Source of the DNA: Lutibacter litoralis
GTDB taxonomy: Bacteria > Bacteroidota > Bacteroidia > Flavobacteriales > Flavobacteriaceae
Assembly (NCBI RefSeq): GCF_014646675.1
Contig: NZ_BMNS01000004.1
Coordinates: 97,958 to 161,957, forward strand
Length of the DNA: 64,000 nt
Reading direction: 5' to 3'
Shown here: in pieces, positions 44,105 through 53,606 of the stretch
Numbering within the stretch: position 1 is the stretch's first letter
How the letters are laid out: every line of letters starts with the position of its first letter
Notes under the pieces: model-generated
Databases searched by the model: none
What the model saw: the letters and a program-made list of their open reading frames with translations, nothing else
What the model was told of the DNA's origin: nothing
Made by a program: the position numbers and the translations under genes

Positions 44105-45706
44105 CTACTTTTTTTTATTAATACTATCAATTATATTTTTAATTCTGTTTTCTTCAATATTGTAATCCATTGGCAAACCTTTTTTTTCTGGAAACTGTTC
44201 AATCATAACTGTTGTAGAAGGGAATGCAAAATCTACACCAAGTTCAGCTGCTAATTTTAAAACAGCAATATGTAAACTATGTTTAGAGGCCTGTTCTTTA
44301 TTCCAATCCAATTCAACAAAATACACGTTTAATAAAATTAATAAAGACGAATCTCCAAATCCAGCAAACTCTACATTAAAAGCATCGTCTCGCGTGTCTG
44401 GATGCAATTCTACAATTTTACGAACACCTTTAACAAATGCATCAATAAGTTCAGGAGGTGTATCGTAACGCAACCCTAAGTTAGTAGTATATCTTCTAAA
44501 AGCACGTAAACCTTTATTATTAACTACCATTTCAGACAGTGTACTATTAGGAATTTGATAAACCGAAGTATCTGCTGCCCTAACAGTTGTAGATCTAAAC
44601 CCAACCGTTTCAACAGTACCAGCAACAATACCAGCTTCTATCCAATCTCCAATATGAAACGGTTTGTCTACAAAAATCATTATAGTACCAATCAGATTTT
44701 TAACTGTATCTTGAGAAGCCAAAGCAACCGCAATTCCACCAATTGACGCTCCAGCAATAACAGTAACTGGTTCAATACCAAATAACGTTAATACTTTTAA
44801 AAACCCAAAAAAAATAACCAATCCAACTAAAAAATTATCTAAAATTGGAACTAATTGATCATCTAATTTACTATGTGTACTTTCAACAAAATCTTCATAA
44901 ATACCCATTATAACCTTTACTAATTTTAAGAAAACATAAATCCAAAAAACAGTAGCCATTATATTAAACGATAAAAACAAAAACGTGTTTAAATTTAAAG
45001 GAAGTAATAACGAAGGTAACTGCCATTTAATAAATTGAATTAAAAGTAATAACACAATTGGTCGTGCTAACTTTTTTAAGGTAATATTAATTCTTTCATT
45101 TGATTTTTTAATTATTAAAAATTGAATCTTACGCAGTATATAAAACACAACTTTTCTTAAAATATAAAATACTAGAACACTTAAAGTTAATAAAGTTAGC
45201 AGTCCCAGATACTGCCACAATTCTATATTAAGAATAGAATAATGACCTATATCTGGAATAATCTGTTGTAGTTTATTGGTATACCAAGGATAAATACTAT
45301 TATAAATTGCATTAACTTGCCCAATAGTTTCTGAAGAATAATACCAATTATCACCTATTTTTTCAACATAAATTTGAGGCATTTGATATGGAAACAACAC
45401 ATACTGATATTTCTTCTTAAAATTTGAAGTATCGGAATGCATTTTGTCTTTTGGCACTTTTGTAAAGTCAACTTTTAAACCTTTACCATCTAATATTTGT
45501 TTCAATTTAATGGCAATTTCCTCAGCTTTCTCTCCTTCAACCCCGTAAATAGTTTGTGCAGCTTTAACAGGCTCATAAGAATCTGGTTGTAAAAAATATA
45601 AATGTGTATAAATAGTTGAACTTGGATTACTTAAATCAACCTTTACTTTGTTTTGAGCAATAAGTGTTGAGGAAAGTATTAAAAAAAATAGATATATTTT
45701 TTTCAT
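44105..45706 (-). CDS. MscS-family mechanosensitive ion channel
   Basis: 533 residues from the ATG at 45706; the upstream TTG at 45733 would spoil the signal peptide (MKKIYLFFLILSSTLIAQ). A periplasmic region (20-150) precedes about five transmembrane segments. The pore-lining helix and beta domain have MscS features: ITVIAGASIGGIAVALASQDTVKNLIGTIMI split over the pore, DKPFHIGDWIEAG, VGFRSTTVRAADTSVYQIPN. Acts as a stretch-gated safety valve. The C-terminal alpha-beta domain is complete (FAFPSTTVMIEQ). Confidence 0.93.
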   Translation of the reverse strand: MKKIYLFFLILSSTLIAQNKVKVDLSNPSSTIYTHLYFLQPDSYEPVKAAQTIYGVEGEKAEEIAIKLKQILDGKGLKVDFTKVPKDKMHSDTSNFKKKYQYVLFPYQMPQIYVEKIGDNWYYSSETIGQVNAIYNSIYPWYTNKLQQIIPDIGHYSILNIELWQYLGLLTLLTLSVLVFYILRKVVFYILRKIQFLIIKKSNERINITLKKLARPIVLLLLIQFIKWQLPSLLLPLNLNTFLFLSFNIMATVFWIYVFLKLVKVIMGIYEDFVESTHSKLDDQLVPILDNFLVGLVIFFGFLKVLTLFGIEPVTVIAGASIGGIAVALASQDTVKNLIGTIMIFVDKPFHIGDWIEAGIVAGTVETVGFRSTTVRAADTSVYQIPNSTLSEMVVNNKGLRAFRRYTTNLGLRYDTPPELIDAFVKGVRKIVELHPDTRDDAFNVEFAGFGDSSLLILLNVYFVELDWNKEQASKHSLHIAVLKLAAELGVDFAFPSTTVMIEQFPEKKGLPMDYNIEENRIKNIIDSINKKK

Positions 45707-45730
45707 TAGAAATAAGTTTAAACGTTGGTA

Positions 45731-45738
45731 CAAATTTA
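45731..45738 (-). promoter_or_regulatory. TAnnTTTG -7 box before the MscS gene
   Basis: TAAATTTG on the minus strand, 24 bp upstream of the channel start codon, matches the -7 consensus. It would allow transcription independent of ygiQ, which ends 40 bp upstream. No clear -33 element. Confidence 0.45.
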
Positions 45739-45778
45739 AGATTTTTAATGTAAGCAGTAAATGAAAGCCAAAAAACTA

Positions 45779-47716
45779 TTATCTTTTTTTCTTTTTATTA
45801 AATTTCTTTTTCTTCCGTGAATTAAAAGGTATAGCGTCATCAAAAGTATTTTTAACTTTCTCCCCTTTATTTTTTTTCCATGAGTTTGTTGTTGGAAGCA
45901 ATTTTTGCAATAAATCTTGTCTCCCTACTTTTGTAAGTGTTTTTCTAATCCAAGCCTGGTTTTCCCTTTTATACCAAAAGAAAAATCGATGTTGTTCTTC
46001 CTTTTCGTGTTTAGATTTAGGTGTCTTTGTAGGTTTTAAGGTATATGGATGGTAACCGCTATAATAAATTACCGTTGCAACTGTCATAGGTGTTGGAGTA
46101 AATCCCTGAACTTGTTCCAATTGAAATCCCATATCTTTTGTTTCAGCAGCTAAATTTGCCATATCTTCAACTTCACATGCTGGATGATTTGAAATAAAAT
46201 ACGGTATTAACTGCAGGTTTAATTTTTTACGAATATTAATTTTATCGAAGCGATCTTTAAACTTGTGAAAATATTTAAAAGATGGCTTACGCATTAGTTT
46301 TAAAACAGGATCTGAGGAGTGTTCTGGAGCCACTTTTAATCTACCAGAAACGTGTTTCGTCATCACTTCTTCTGTATAGTCATCTAACTCTTTTGGATTT
46401 GCTTTTGTATTAAATTCAGGCACTAACATATCGTGTCTAATACCACTTCCAATAAAAGATTTTTTTATTTTTGGGTGCTTATCTACGGCCTGATATAACT
46501 CGGTTAAAGGTTTATGTGAAGTATCTAAATTATGACAAATTACTGGAGAAATGCAAGAAGGCGCAACACATCTATCGCAAATTTCTTGAACCTTACCTTT
46601 CATTTTGTACATATTTGCTGAAGGTCCACCAATATCAGATAAATATCCTTTAAAATCTGGCATATTCGCAACCTGATCTACTTCTTTCAAAATAGAGTCC
46701 TGACTTCTACTTGCAATAAATTTTCCTTGATGTGCAGAAATGGTACAAAAACTGCATCCTCCAAAACAACCTCTATGTATATTTATTGAAAATTTAATCA
46801 TTTCAAACGCAGGTATTGCACCACGCTTATTATATTTTGGATGTGGCAGTCGTGTAAAAGGCAAATCAAAAGAAGCATCAATTTCACTTTCTGTCATTGT
46901 TTCATAAGGCGGATTTATAACCAATTTTGAATTTCCAACATCCTGAAAAATTCTATTTGCAAATAATTTATTAGACTCTTGTTCAATAACCTTAAAATTT
47001 GAAGCAAATAACTTTTTATCCTTCAAACAAACTTCATGGGAGTGAATAGAAACATCTTTCCAGTTTTTATTTTTAGGAACCTCTTCATTCTTATTTAATA
47101 GAAAAGCAGTTTGTTTAATAGTTGTTAAACTTGAAAACGGAACGCCTTTTTGCAATAAACTTACAATTTCTCTCAATGGTTGCTCTCCCATTCCGTACAC
47201 TAGCAAATCTGCTTTAGATTCCTCTAAGATTGTAGGTTTTAATGTGTCGCTCCAATAATCGTAGTGTGTAACTCTTCTTAAAGAAGCTTCAATACCACCA
47301 ATTAAAACAGGAACATCAGGAAATTTTTCTTTTAAAATATTGCTATAAACTGCAGTTGCATAATCTGGTCTAAAACCTTTATCTCCGTTTGGAGTATAGG
47401 CATCTTTATCACGACTTCTTTTACTAGCAGTATAATTACTAACCATTGGATCCATACAACCACCAGTAACAGCAAAAAATAGTTTTGGAGTTCCAAGCTT
47501 GGTAAAATCTTGTAAATTATCGTTTACACTAGGCTGAGGAACTATTGCAACGCGCAACCCATAACTTTCTAAAATTCTACCAACAACCGCATGACCAAAT
47601 GCTGGATGATCTACATAGGCATCTCCGCTAAAAAGAATTACATCTAATTCTTCCCAACCTCTAAGTTTTACCTCTTTATTTGTTGTAGGTAACCAATCTG
47701 AAAGTTTATTCATCAT
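45779..47716 (-). CDS. YgiQ family radical SAM protein
   Basis: 645 residues from the first ATG at 47716 (the frame extends to a TTG at 47725). N-terminal YgiQ domain: DWLPTTNKEVKLRGWEELD, FSGDAYVDHPAFG, IGGIEASLRR. The radical SAM core has HRGCFGGCSFCTISAHQG, the CxxxCxxC cluster ligands, and SDIGGPSANMYKM; CDRCVAPSCISP supplies further cysteines. The C-terminal 30 residues are a Lys/Arg/Asn-rich tail (NSRKKKKFNKKKKR). YgiQ function is unknown; no partner gene is adjacent. Confidence 0.93.
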   Translation of the reverse strand: MMNKLSDWLPTTNKEVKLRGWEELDVILFSGDAYVDHPAFGHAVVGRILESYGLRVAIVPQPSVNDNLQDFTKLGTPKLFFAVTGGCMDPMVSNYTASKRSRDKDAYTPNGDKGFRPDYATAVYSNILKEKFPDVPVLIGGIEASLRRVTHYDYWSDTLKPTILEESKADLLVYGMGEQPLREIVSLLQKGVPFSSLTTIKQTAFLLNKNEEVPKNKNWKDVSIHSHEVCLKDKKLFASNFKVIEQESNKLFANRIFQDVGNSKLVINPPYETMTESEIDASFDLPFTRLPHPKYNKRGAIPAFEMIKFSINIHRGCFGGCSFCTISAHQGKFIASRSQDSILKEVDQVANMPDFKGYLSDIGGPSANMYKMKGKVQEICDRCVAPSCISPVICHNLDTSHKPLTELYQAVDKHPKIKKSFIGSGIRHDMLVPEFNTKANPKELDDYTEEVMTKHVSGRLKVAPEHSSDPVLKLMRKPSFKYFHKFKDRFDKINIRKKLNLQLIPYFISNHPACEVEDMANLAAETKDMGFQLEQVQGFTPTPMTVATVIYYSGYHPYTLKPTKTPKSKHEKEEQHRFFFWYKRENQAWIRKTLTKVGRQDLLQKLLPTTNSWKKNKGEKVKNTFDDAIPFNSRKKKKFNKKKKR

Positions 47717-47800
47717 AATTTGCAAAAATACACTATTTATAATTATTCTGAATTACATTTTTTTAGTTGTTCGATTTCAGGGGTAATTTTAGTGTTTTGT

Positions 47801-47825
47801 GTTAATAAATGTTAATGAGTGTTAA
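47801..47825 (+). promoter_or_regulatory. GTTAA-N5-GTTAA-N5-GTTAA array upstream of the Spy-like gene
   Basis: GTTAA occurs at 47801, 47811 and 47821, three copies at an exact 10-bp period, on one face of the helix. The array ends 15 bp before a TAAATTTA -7-like box (47840-47847), so it covers the -33 region of the Spy-like gene. The layout resembles CpxR-type sites (GTAAA-N5-GTAAA) of OmpR-family regulators. Confidence 0.55.
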
Positions 47826-47890
47826 ACTTTTAAACCTTTTAAATTTAGTACAGTCAAAGAAGCATATTAACACATTAAAATATTTAGATT

Positions 47891-48361
47891 ATGAAAAAAT
47901 TAGTAGGATTAACAGTAATGATAATGTTCTTTTCTTTAACTATAGTAGCTCAAGGACAAAGACAAAACAAAAGAGCAAATTACACTCCAGAACAAAGAGC
48001 AACATTACAAAGTAAAAAATTAGCTTTACGATTAGACCTAAATGAAAACCAGCAAAAAGAAGTTAAAAAAATGATGTTGAAGTCTGCAGAAGAGCGTGAA
48101 AAACTTAGAGCTTCATTTCAAAAAAACAAACAAGACGGTACTGGTTTTACAACAGATGAACGTTTTGCACGTGAAAATATGCGATTAACAAGACAACAGG
48201 CCCATAAAGCTGAAATGAAAAAGATTCTTACAAAAGAACAGTATGAAAAATGGGAAAACTCTAATCGAAAATCTATGCGTAAAGCCACTATGAAAAAAGG
48301 GAATAAACAAGGAGCTAGAAGAGTTAATGGTTCTAAAAAACAGTTTAAAAATAGAGTTTAG
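47891..48361 (+). CDS. Spy/LTXXQ-like periplasmic protein
   Basis: 156 residues. Signal peptide ends TIVAQGQ (about 20). The rest is almost wholly helical and very basic: YTPEQRATLQSKKLALRLDL, LNENQQKEVKKMML, a Thr-Asp-Glu-Arg linker, and ILTKEQYEKWEN, the LTxxQ-type repeat of Spy/CpxP proteins. The last 30 residues are Lys/Arg/Asn-rich. Spy and CpxP are envelope-stress chaperones; this role is inferred. The phased GTTAA array upstream fits stress control. Confidence 0.8.
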   Translation: MKKLVGLTVMIMFFSLTIVAQGQRQNKRANYTPEQRATLQSKKLALRLDLNENQQKEVKKMMLKSAEEREKLRASFQKNKQDGTGFTTDERFARENMRLTRQQAHKAEMKKILTKEQYEKWENSNRKSMRKATMKKGNKQGARRVNGSKKQFKNRV

Positions 48362-48384
48362 TTTTTTAATTGATTAATGTTGAG

Positions 48385-48410
48385 AGCGTTGCATTTTGTA
48401 ACGCTTTTTT
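48385..48410 (+). terminator. Terminator after the Spy-like gene
   Basis: AGCGTT and AACGCT form the stem, extended by a G-T pair, followed by a run of seven T. It lies 23 bp after the Spy-like stop and abuts the convergent GH73 gene end. Confidence 0.75.
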
Positions 48411-49210
48411 TATTTTGACACAATTAATACTTGCCCAATACTTATAGTATTAGAATCTAAACTATTAATTTTTTTAAGATCAGAAACAGTTAAACCATAT
48501 CTTCTAGAAAGTGAATACAGTGTATCACCTTTTGTTACAATATGATTTTTTAAATCGTTATTTTTAGGATATTCAAATGATTTTCCTAAAACTTCAGTAT
48601 CATATTTATGTAAATCATATTTTTCAATAATAGCAATTAATTTTGCAGGATAACGCCTATCTGTAGCATAACCAGCTTTACTCAAGCCCTTTGCCCATTT
48701 AACATAATCTCCCTGCTCTATTTTAAATAAATCTGAATACCTAGACCTACTTGTTAAAAATAAGGAATGATCTTTATAAGAGTTTGCCGGGTCTTTATAG
48801 ACCCTAAAACATTCTCCTTTTTCATCATCATCGTGATAGGTCTTATCTCCTTCCCAACCTTTATGACATTTTATTCCAAAGTGATTATTAGATCTTTTTG
48901 TTAATTGACTATTACCGCTAGAGGATTCTAAAATACCTTGCGCTAACTTAATACTAGCAGGAATGTTATAGTTACGCATATCTCTCATTGCTGCATCTTT
49001 ATACTGCTCAATATAATCTAACGTTGAATTTCTAATAGTTGAATTTGTGTTTGACACTAAAGTAACCTTCTTTGAATCGGTATCATTTGTCGATTTAATA
49101 ACCATCTCCTTATGAGGTGTTTCTAATTTTTTAACAAGCTTCTTTTTAGACTTACAACTTACTAATAAACTAAGCGTTAAAACGGTAATTAAAAAAAACT
49201 TCAAATTCAT
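48410..49210 (-). CDS. GH73 glucosaminidase with C-terminal LysM (lipoprotein)
   Basis: 266 residues, SPII signal (LLVSC, Cys about 19). Glucosaminidase domain at about 65-205: AAMRDMRNYNIPASIKLAQG, ILESSSGNSQLTKRSNNHFG (catalytic Glu in ILESS) and KWAKGLSKAGYATDRRYP. A LysM domain (about 220-266) follows: VTKGDTLYSLSRRYGLTVSD. Hydrolyses the peptidoglycan glycan strand; probably a cell-separation or remodelling enzyme. Starts 2 bp after the ACC deaminase-like gene, as the third gene of the operon. Confidence 0.94.
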   Translation of the reverse strand: MNLKFFLITVLTLSLLVSCKSKKKLVKKLETPHKEMVIKSTNDTDSKKVTLVSNTNSTIRNSTLDYIEQYKDAAMRDMRNYNIPASIKLAQGILESSSGNSQLTKRSNNHFGIKCHKGWEGDKTYHDDDEKGECFRVYKDPANSYKDHSLFLTSRSRYSDLFKIEQGDYVKWAKGLSKAGYATDRRYPAKLIAIIEKYDLHKYDTEVLGKSFEYPKNNDLKNHIVTKGDTLYSLSRRYGLTVSDLKKINSLDSNTISIGQVLIVSK

Positions 49211-49212
49211 AA

Positions 49213-50145
49213 TTATACTATTTCTACTAATTTTTTATTTTTCAAATATACATTCATTCCATCAATTCCTTGCAAACCTCCTGTATGAATTGCTAAAATA
49301 CTAGTCCCTTTTTCAAAATAATCATTTTTTATTAAATCTACAATTCCAAATAACATTTTACCTGTATAAACAGGGTCTAAAGGAATCCCCGTTTCTCCCT
49401 TAAATTTATTAATAAAATTAATTAAAGTTTCCGAAACTTTTGCATAACCTCCAAAATGATAATTAGTATTTAAACTCCAATTTTTGTTAGTTAGTACATA
49501 TTTTTTAATTTCATTTTGAAGAAAATCTCCTTTTAAAGCCGGAAAACCAATAGTTTTTTGATGCTCCTTTGTTGAATTTATAATTCCAGAAATTGTCCCT
49601 CCAGTTCCAACAGATGAACAAATTACATTATAAACAATATCTCTTTCAGTTAAAATCTCTTCACATCCTTTAACTGCAAAGGTATTTGTTCCACCTTCTG
49701 GCACTAAATAAAAATCACCAAATTGTTGTTTTAAATTATCTAGAAATTCTTTGGAAGTTTTTTCTCGGTATGCACTTCTAGAAACAAAATGAAATTGCAT
49801 ATTATGTTTTGAAGCAAACTTTAGAGTTGGATTATTTTGCAGGACTTCTTCCAAATTATTAGCTAATTCTTCACCCCTAATTACTCCAATAGTATTAAAC
49901 CCGAATTGAGAACCGGCTGCTGCGGAAGCTGCAATATGATTAGAATATGCTCCTCCAAAGGTAATTAAAGTCATTTTTTCTTGATTTTTAGCTTCTACTA
50001 GATTGTACTTTAACTTCCTATATTTATTTCCTGAAATAAACGGATGTAATTTATCTTCTCGTTTTATAAATAAAGAAACCCCTGAATCTGCAATCTCAGA
50101 GAAATAGACTTGTTCTATATCACTTACTTTAGTTTCTAAGAACAC
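49213..50145 (-). CDS. 1-aminocyclopropane-1-carboxylate deaminase/D-cysteine desulfhydrase family PLP enzyme
   Basis: 310 residues. Fold type II PLP enzyme: LFIKREDKLHPFISGNKYRK (PLP Lys in GNKYRK), LITFGGAYSNHIAA, VPEGGTNTFAVKG, SSVGTGGTISGI and a C-terminal IHTGGLQGIDG. The start is GTG at 50145, overlapping the ABC-F stop by 10 bp; no later ATG precedes the conserved core. Members deaminate ACC or desulfurise D-cysteine; the exact substrate is not decidable here, and D-cysteine desulfhydrase is more usual in this phylum. Confidence 0.9.
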   Translation of the reverse strand: MFLETKVSDIEQVYFSEIADSGVSLFIKREDKLHPFISGNKYRKLKYNLVEAKNQEKMTLITFGGAYSNHIAASAAAGSQFGFNTIGVIRGEELANNLEEVLQNNPTLKFASKHNMQFHFVSRSAYREKTSKEFLDNLKQQFGDFYLVPEGGTNTFAVKGCEEILTERDIVYNVICSSVGTGGTISGIINSTKEHQKTIGFPALKGDFLQNEIKKYVLTNKNWSLNTNYHFGGYAKVSETLINFINKFKGETGIPLDPVYTGKMLFGIVDLIKNDYFEKGTSILAIHTGGLQGIDGMNVYLKNKKLVEIV

Positions 50146-52055
50146 ACTTCAATTTTTTCTTCTAGTTCTGTCCAAGCTTCCATCAAAATCTCTATTTGAT
50201 GTTTTTTTGCTTTATAGTTTTCAAAAAATTCTGGCTCAGCAACGGTTGCTTCATAATCTTTAGCAAGTGCTTCATCTAATTCTAAAATTTCTTTTTCCAG
50301 AACATCTATTTCAACCTCTATTTTACTAAGTTTATTTTTTAACTTTTTTAGCTCCTTTTCTGCTTCTCTAGATAATTGAACGTTTTCTTTTTTAGCAATA
50401 TCAGGTTTCTTTTCTACAACTGTTCTTTTTTCTGCCTCTCTTAAATTTTCAATTTGATGCTGTTCCAAGAAAAAGTCAATATCACCTAGATACTCTTTAA
50501 TAACTTTATCTTTAAATCCGTAAACTGTTGTTGTTAAATCTTGTAAAAAATCTCTATCATGTGAAACCACAATTAGTGTACCATCAAATTTTTGAAGTGC
50601 CTGTTTTAGCACATTTTTTGAAGCAATATCTAAATGGTTCGTAGGCTCATCCATTATTAAGACATTGAATGGAGAAAGTAATAATTTACAAAGTGCCAAC
50701 CTGTTTCTTTCACCCCCCGAAAGCATTTTTGCTTTTTTATCGACAGCTTCACCACTAAATAAAAATGAACCCAACATATCTCTAACTCTTGCTCTATTAG
50801 TATCTGTTGCGGCATCTTGCATAATTTCTAAAACCGTTTTTTCCGGTTCTAAATATTCAGATTGATTTTGAGCAAAATATCCAATTTCAACATTATGACC
50901 TAATTTTAAATGTCCACCGTGTGCTATTTCACCAACTAAAATTTTTGCCAACGTAGATTTCCCTTGACCGTTTTGACCAACAAATGCAATCTTACTATTT
51001 CTCTCAATTAATAAATCAACATTTTCAAGAACGTGTTTATTTCCATAACTTTTAGATAAATCTTCGGCTTCAACAACAATTTTCCCTGGTTCTTTTGAAG
51101 TTTGAAACCGCACATTCATTACTGCATTGTCGTCACTATCAACCTCAATACGCTCAACTTTATCCAACTTTTTTATTAAAGATTGCGCCATTGTAGCCTT
51201 GTTAGCTTTTGCTCTAAACTTATCAATTAACAACTGCGTTGCTTTAATTTCCTTTTCTTGATTTTTTTGTGCCTGAAGTTGTTTTTCTTTTATTTCTCCT
51301 CGCAATAATAAAAACTGAGAATATGGTTTTTTATAGTCGTAAATTTTCCCTAATGATATTTCAATAGTTCTATTTGTTACATTATCTAAAAACATTTTAT
51401 CGTGCGAAACCAGCACAATAGCGCCTGTATAATTTTTTAAGAAATTTTCCAACCAAATGATAGATTCAATATCTAAATGGTTGGTTGGCTCATCTAATAA
51501 TAAAATATCATTGTTTTGTAATAATAATTTAGCCAATTCAATACGCATTCTCCAACCTCCTGAAAAAGTATCGGTTAACTTATCAAAATCCTCCCTTTGA
51601 AATCCTAAACCTTGAAGAATTTTTTCAGTATTCCCCTTATAATTATACCCCCCTAACAGTTCGTAACGGTGTGTATACTCGTTTACTCCAACCATTAAGT
51701 CGTGGTAATAATCACTTTCGTAATCGGTTCTTTCAGCTAATTCTTTATTAATCTGATCTAATTTTGCTTCAATCTGTTTTATTTCTTCAAAAGCTTGGTA
51801 GGCTTCATCTAAAATAGTTCTCCCCTCTTCAAAATCAATATCCTGCCGTAAAAACCCGATACGTATGTCTTTATCAAAAGCCATGGTTCCACTAGAACTT
51901 TCAATATCTTGAGAAATAACTCTTAATAAGGTCGATTTTCCTGCTCCATTTTTCCCAATTAATCCTACTCTATCTCCTTTATTTAATTTAAAAGTTATTT
52001 CGGAAAATAAATCTGTACCAGCAAAAGAAACCGATAAATTATGTACGTTAAGCAT
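50136..52055 (-). CDS. ABC-F family ATP-binding protein
   Basis: 639 residues with two ABC domains and no membrane segments. Walker A GLIGKNGAGKST and VGQNGQGKST; signatures TFSGGWRMRIELA and MLSGGERNRLALC; Walker B LLLDEPTNHLD and LIMDEPTNHLD. The interdomain linker is long and basic-helical (about 245-300), and the C-terminus (about 560-639) is a Uup-like coiled coil. ABC-F proteins act on ribosomes. Subtype is uncertain (Uup/YheS-like). First gene of the operon. Confidence 0.94.
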   Translation of the reverse strand: MLNVHNLSVSFAGTDLFSEITFKLNKGDRVGLIGKNGAGKSTLLRVISQDIESSSGTMAFDKDIRIGFLRQDIDFEEGRTILDEAYQAFEEIKQIEAKLDQINKELAERTDYESDYYHDLMVGVNEYTHRYELLGGYNYKGNTEKILQGLGFQREDFDKLTDTFSGGWRMRIELAKLLLQNNDILLLDEPTNHLDIESIIWLENFLKNYTGAIVLVSHDKMFLDNVTNRTIEISLGKIYDYKKPYSQFLLLRGEIKEKQLQAQKNQEKEIKATQLLIDKFRAKANKATMAQSLIKKLDKVERIEVDSDDNAVMNVRFQTSKEPGKIVVEAEDLSKSYGNKHVLENVDLLIERNSKIAFVGQNGQGKSTLAKILVGEIAHGGHLKLGHNVEIGYFAQNQSEYLEPEKTVLEIMQDAATDTNRARVRDMLGSFLFSGEAVDKKAKMLSGGERNRLALCKLLLSPFNVLIMDEPTNHLDIASKNVLKQALQKFDGTLIVVSHDRDFLQDLTTTVYGFKDKVIKEYLGDIDFFLEQHQIENLREAEKRTVVEKKPDIAKKENVQLSREAEKELKKLKNKLSKIEVEIDVLEKEILELDEALAKDYEATVAEPEFFENYKAKKHQIEILMEAWTELEEKIEVCS

Positions 52056-52104
52056 TGATATTTTATAATTTAATGTATAATTTTGTGTTTTCTATAAAAC
52101 CTTG

Positions 52105-52112
52105 CAAACTTA
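52105..52112 (-). promoter_or_regulatory. TAnnTTTG -7 box before the ABC-F gene
   Basis: TAAGTTTG on the minus strand, 49 bp upstream of the ABC-F ATG, is a full match to the -7 consensus. -33 element not clear. Confidence 0.5.
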
Positions 52113-52174
52113 CTATAAAAATTTTTGGCACTCAATTAAAGTTTTTATTATAATAACTATAAAATATACAAAAA

Positions 52175-52564
52175 ATGTTAAAAAAAGGATCGAAACTTTA
52201 TAGTGTTTTATTTAACAAGTGCCCAAGATGCCAGGAAGGAGGTTTTATGGAAGAAAAAAATATGTTTAAATTTAAGACAGCATTTAAAATGAATACCAAT
52301 TGTTCTTATTGTGGTCTTAAATACATGATGGAACCTTCATTTTTTTATGGTGCTATGTATGTAACTTATGCGCTTACCGTTGGAATTTCAATAATTACAT
52401 TTATTATTTCAACACTACTATTCAAGCTGAGTTTAATTGAAAGTTTTATTCCAATTGTTGTTGTTTTAATTTTAACAGCCCCTATTTCATTGAGGTTTTC
52501 TAGAATAATTTGGATTAATATTTTTGTTAAATTCAATAAAAATATTACGAAAAACGAGCAATAG
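52175..52564 (+). CDS. DUF983 membrane protein
   Basis: 129 residues with a zinc-ribbon-like pair of motifs, KCPRCQEGG and CSYCGLKYMMEPSFFYGAMYV, then two transmembrane helices (about 60-85 and 88-108). This is the DUF983 pattern; function unknown. Divergent from the ABC-F gene, and its 3' end overlaps the convergent FAD oxidoreductase gene by 20 bp. Confidence 0.9.
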   Translation: MLKKGSKLYSVLFNKCPRCQEGGFMEEKNMFKFKTAFKMNTNCSYCGLKYMMEPSFFYGAMYVTYALTVGISIITFIISTLLFKLSLIESFIPIVVVLILTAPISLRFSRIIWINIFVKFNKNITKNEQ

Positions 52565-53585
52565 AAATTTCTTTTTCTAAGGCTTCTCCAAGCTCTAAAT
52601 GCTTGTAAAGCAATTTAGCCGCTTTTGGAGCAATCATTACACCACGTGTTCCTAAACCGTTTAAAATTGCCATATTCGAGTGCTTTGGGTGTTTTCCAAC
52701 TAACGGTCGTCTATCTTTTACAGTAGGTCTTATCCCTGCAACATGGTCAACAACTTTAAAAGGAACTGTAATACAACCTTTTAATTTTGTGAGTAATTCT
52801 TTTTTACCTTCTTCCGTAGGGACTTTGGTAGTATCTTTCCAATTGAAAGTAGCACCTACTTTATAATAATTATTTCCTAAAGGAAGCACAAAAACTGCTG
52901 CTTTTAATAAAAAATCTATAATTAAATCCGGAGCGTGAATTATTAGTAATTCTCCTTTTGCTTCTTGCATTGGCAAGTAATTAAAAAATGGATTTTGTTG
53001 TAATCCGAATCCTTCACAATATAAAATTTTAGAAGCATTAATACCTTTATATTCTATAGTATCATCTTCAATTTTCATTTTTTTATATTCAAAACTTTCT
53101 TTTAAAAGCAACTTTTTATCCAATAAATAATTTCTGTAATCTTCTAATAACAATTTTGTATCAATTCTTCCTGTATTCTTCAGTTTTCCAAACCCAAAAT
53201 CTGCATTAACTCCAACATGTTTTTTATGTATAATTTCAGAATCCATGTAGTCGGAAAGCAATGGTTTATCACAAGCAATAAACCAATTATTTTGCTCTTC
53301 TATAGATTTAAATATCCGATAAACAGGAACTGAATAATGATATTTTGTATTAAATTGTATTTCTAAACTTTCATAAAAAGGAATTGCAATTTTAAGTTGA
53401 TTTACAGCGTCCCAAACAGGTGTAAAACGTTTTAAAATAACTGGATTGTACATGCCACCTGCAACTATGGATGAATTTTGAGAGTTGTCTTCAAAAATAA
53501 TAAAAGATTTATTATGTTTTTCTAACTCTTTAGAAAAAGCTAACCCTGCCAAACCTAAACCAACTATTATATAATCTACTTGCAT
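52545..53585 (-). CDS. FAD-dependent oxidoreductase (DAO family)
   Basis: 346 residues. N-terminal FAD-binding VDYIIVGLGLAGLAFSKEL (GxGxxG), SSIVAGGMYNPVILKRFTPVW, and C-terminal HVAGIRPTVKDRRPLVGKHP with ILNGLGTRGVMIAP, the DAO pattern also found in glycine oxidase and MnmC. It lacks an MnmC methyltransferase domain. Substrate unknown. Starts 22 bp after a long hairpin that follows gldN, so it may be transcribed by leakage from the gld operon. Confidence 0.87.
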   Translation of the reverse strand: MQVDYIIVGLGLAGLAFSKELEKHNKSFIIFEDNSQNSSIVAGGMYNPVILKRFTPVWDAVNQLKIAIPFYESLEIQFNTKYHYSVPVYRIFKSIEEQNNWFIACDKPLLSDYMDSEIIHKKHVGVNADFGFGKLKNTGRIDTKLLLEDYRNYLLDKKLLLKESFEYKKMKIEDDTIEYKGINASKILYCEGFGLQQNPFFNYLPMQEAKGELLIIHAPDLIIDFLLKAAVFVLPLGNNYYKVGATFNWKDTTKVPTEEGKKELLTKLKGCITVPFKVVDHVAGIRPTVKDRRPLVGKHPKHSNMAILNGLGTRGVMIAPKAAKLLYKHLELGEALEKEISIARFS

Positions 53586-53606
53586 TTTATAAAGTTACAT
53601 TAAACG

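Noticed and set aside
52545..53585. Naming the FAD oxidoreductase mnmC or thiO
   Set aside because: No methyltransferase domain for mnmC and no thiamine genes nearby; the fold match is generic.
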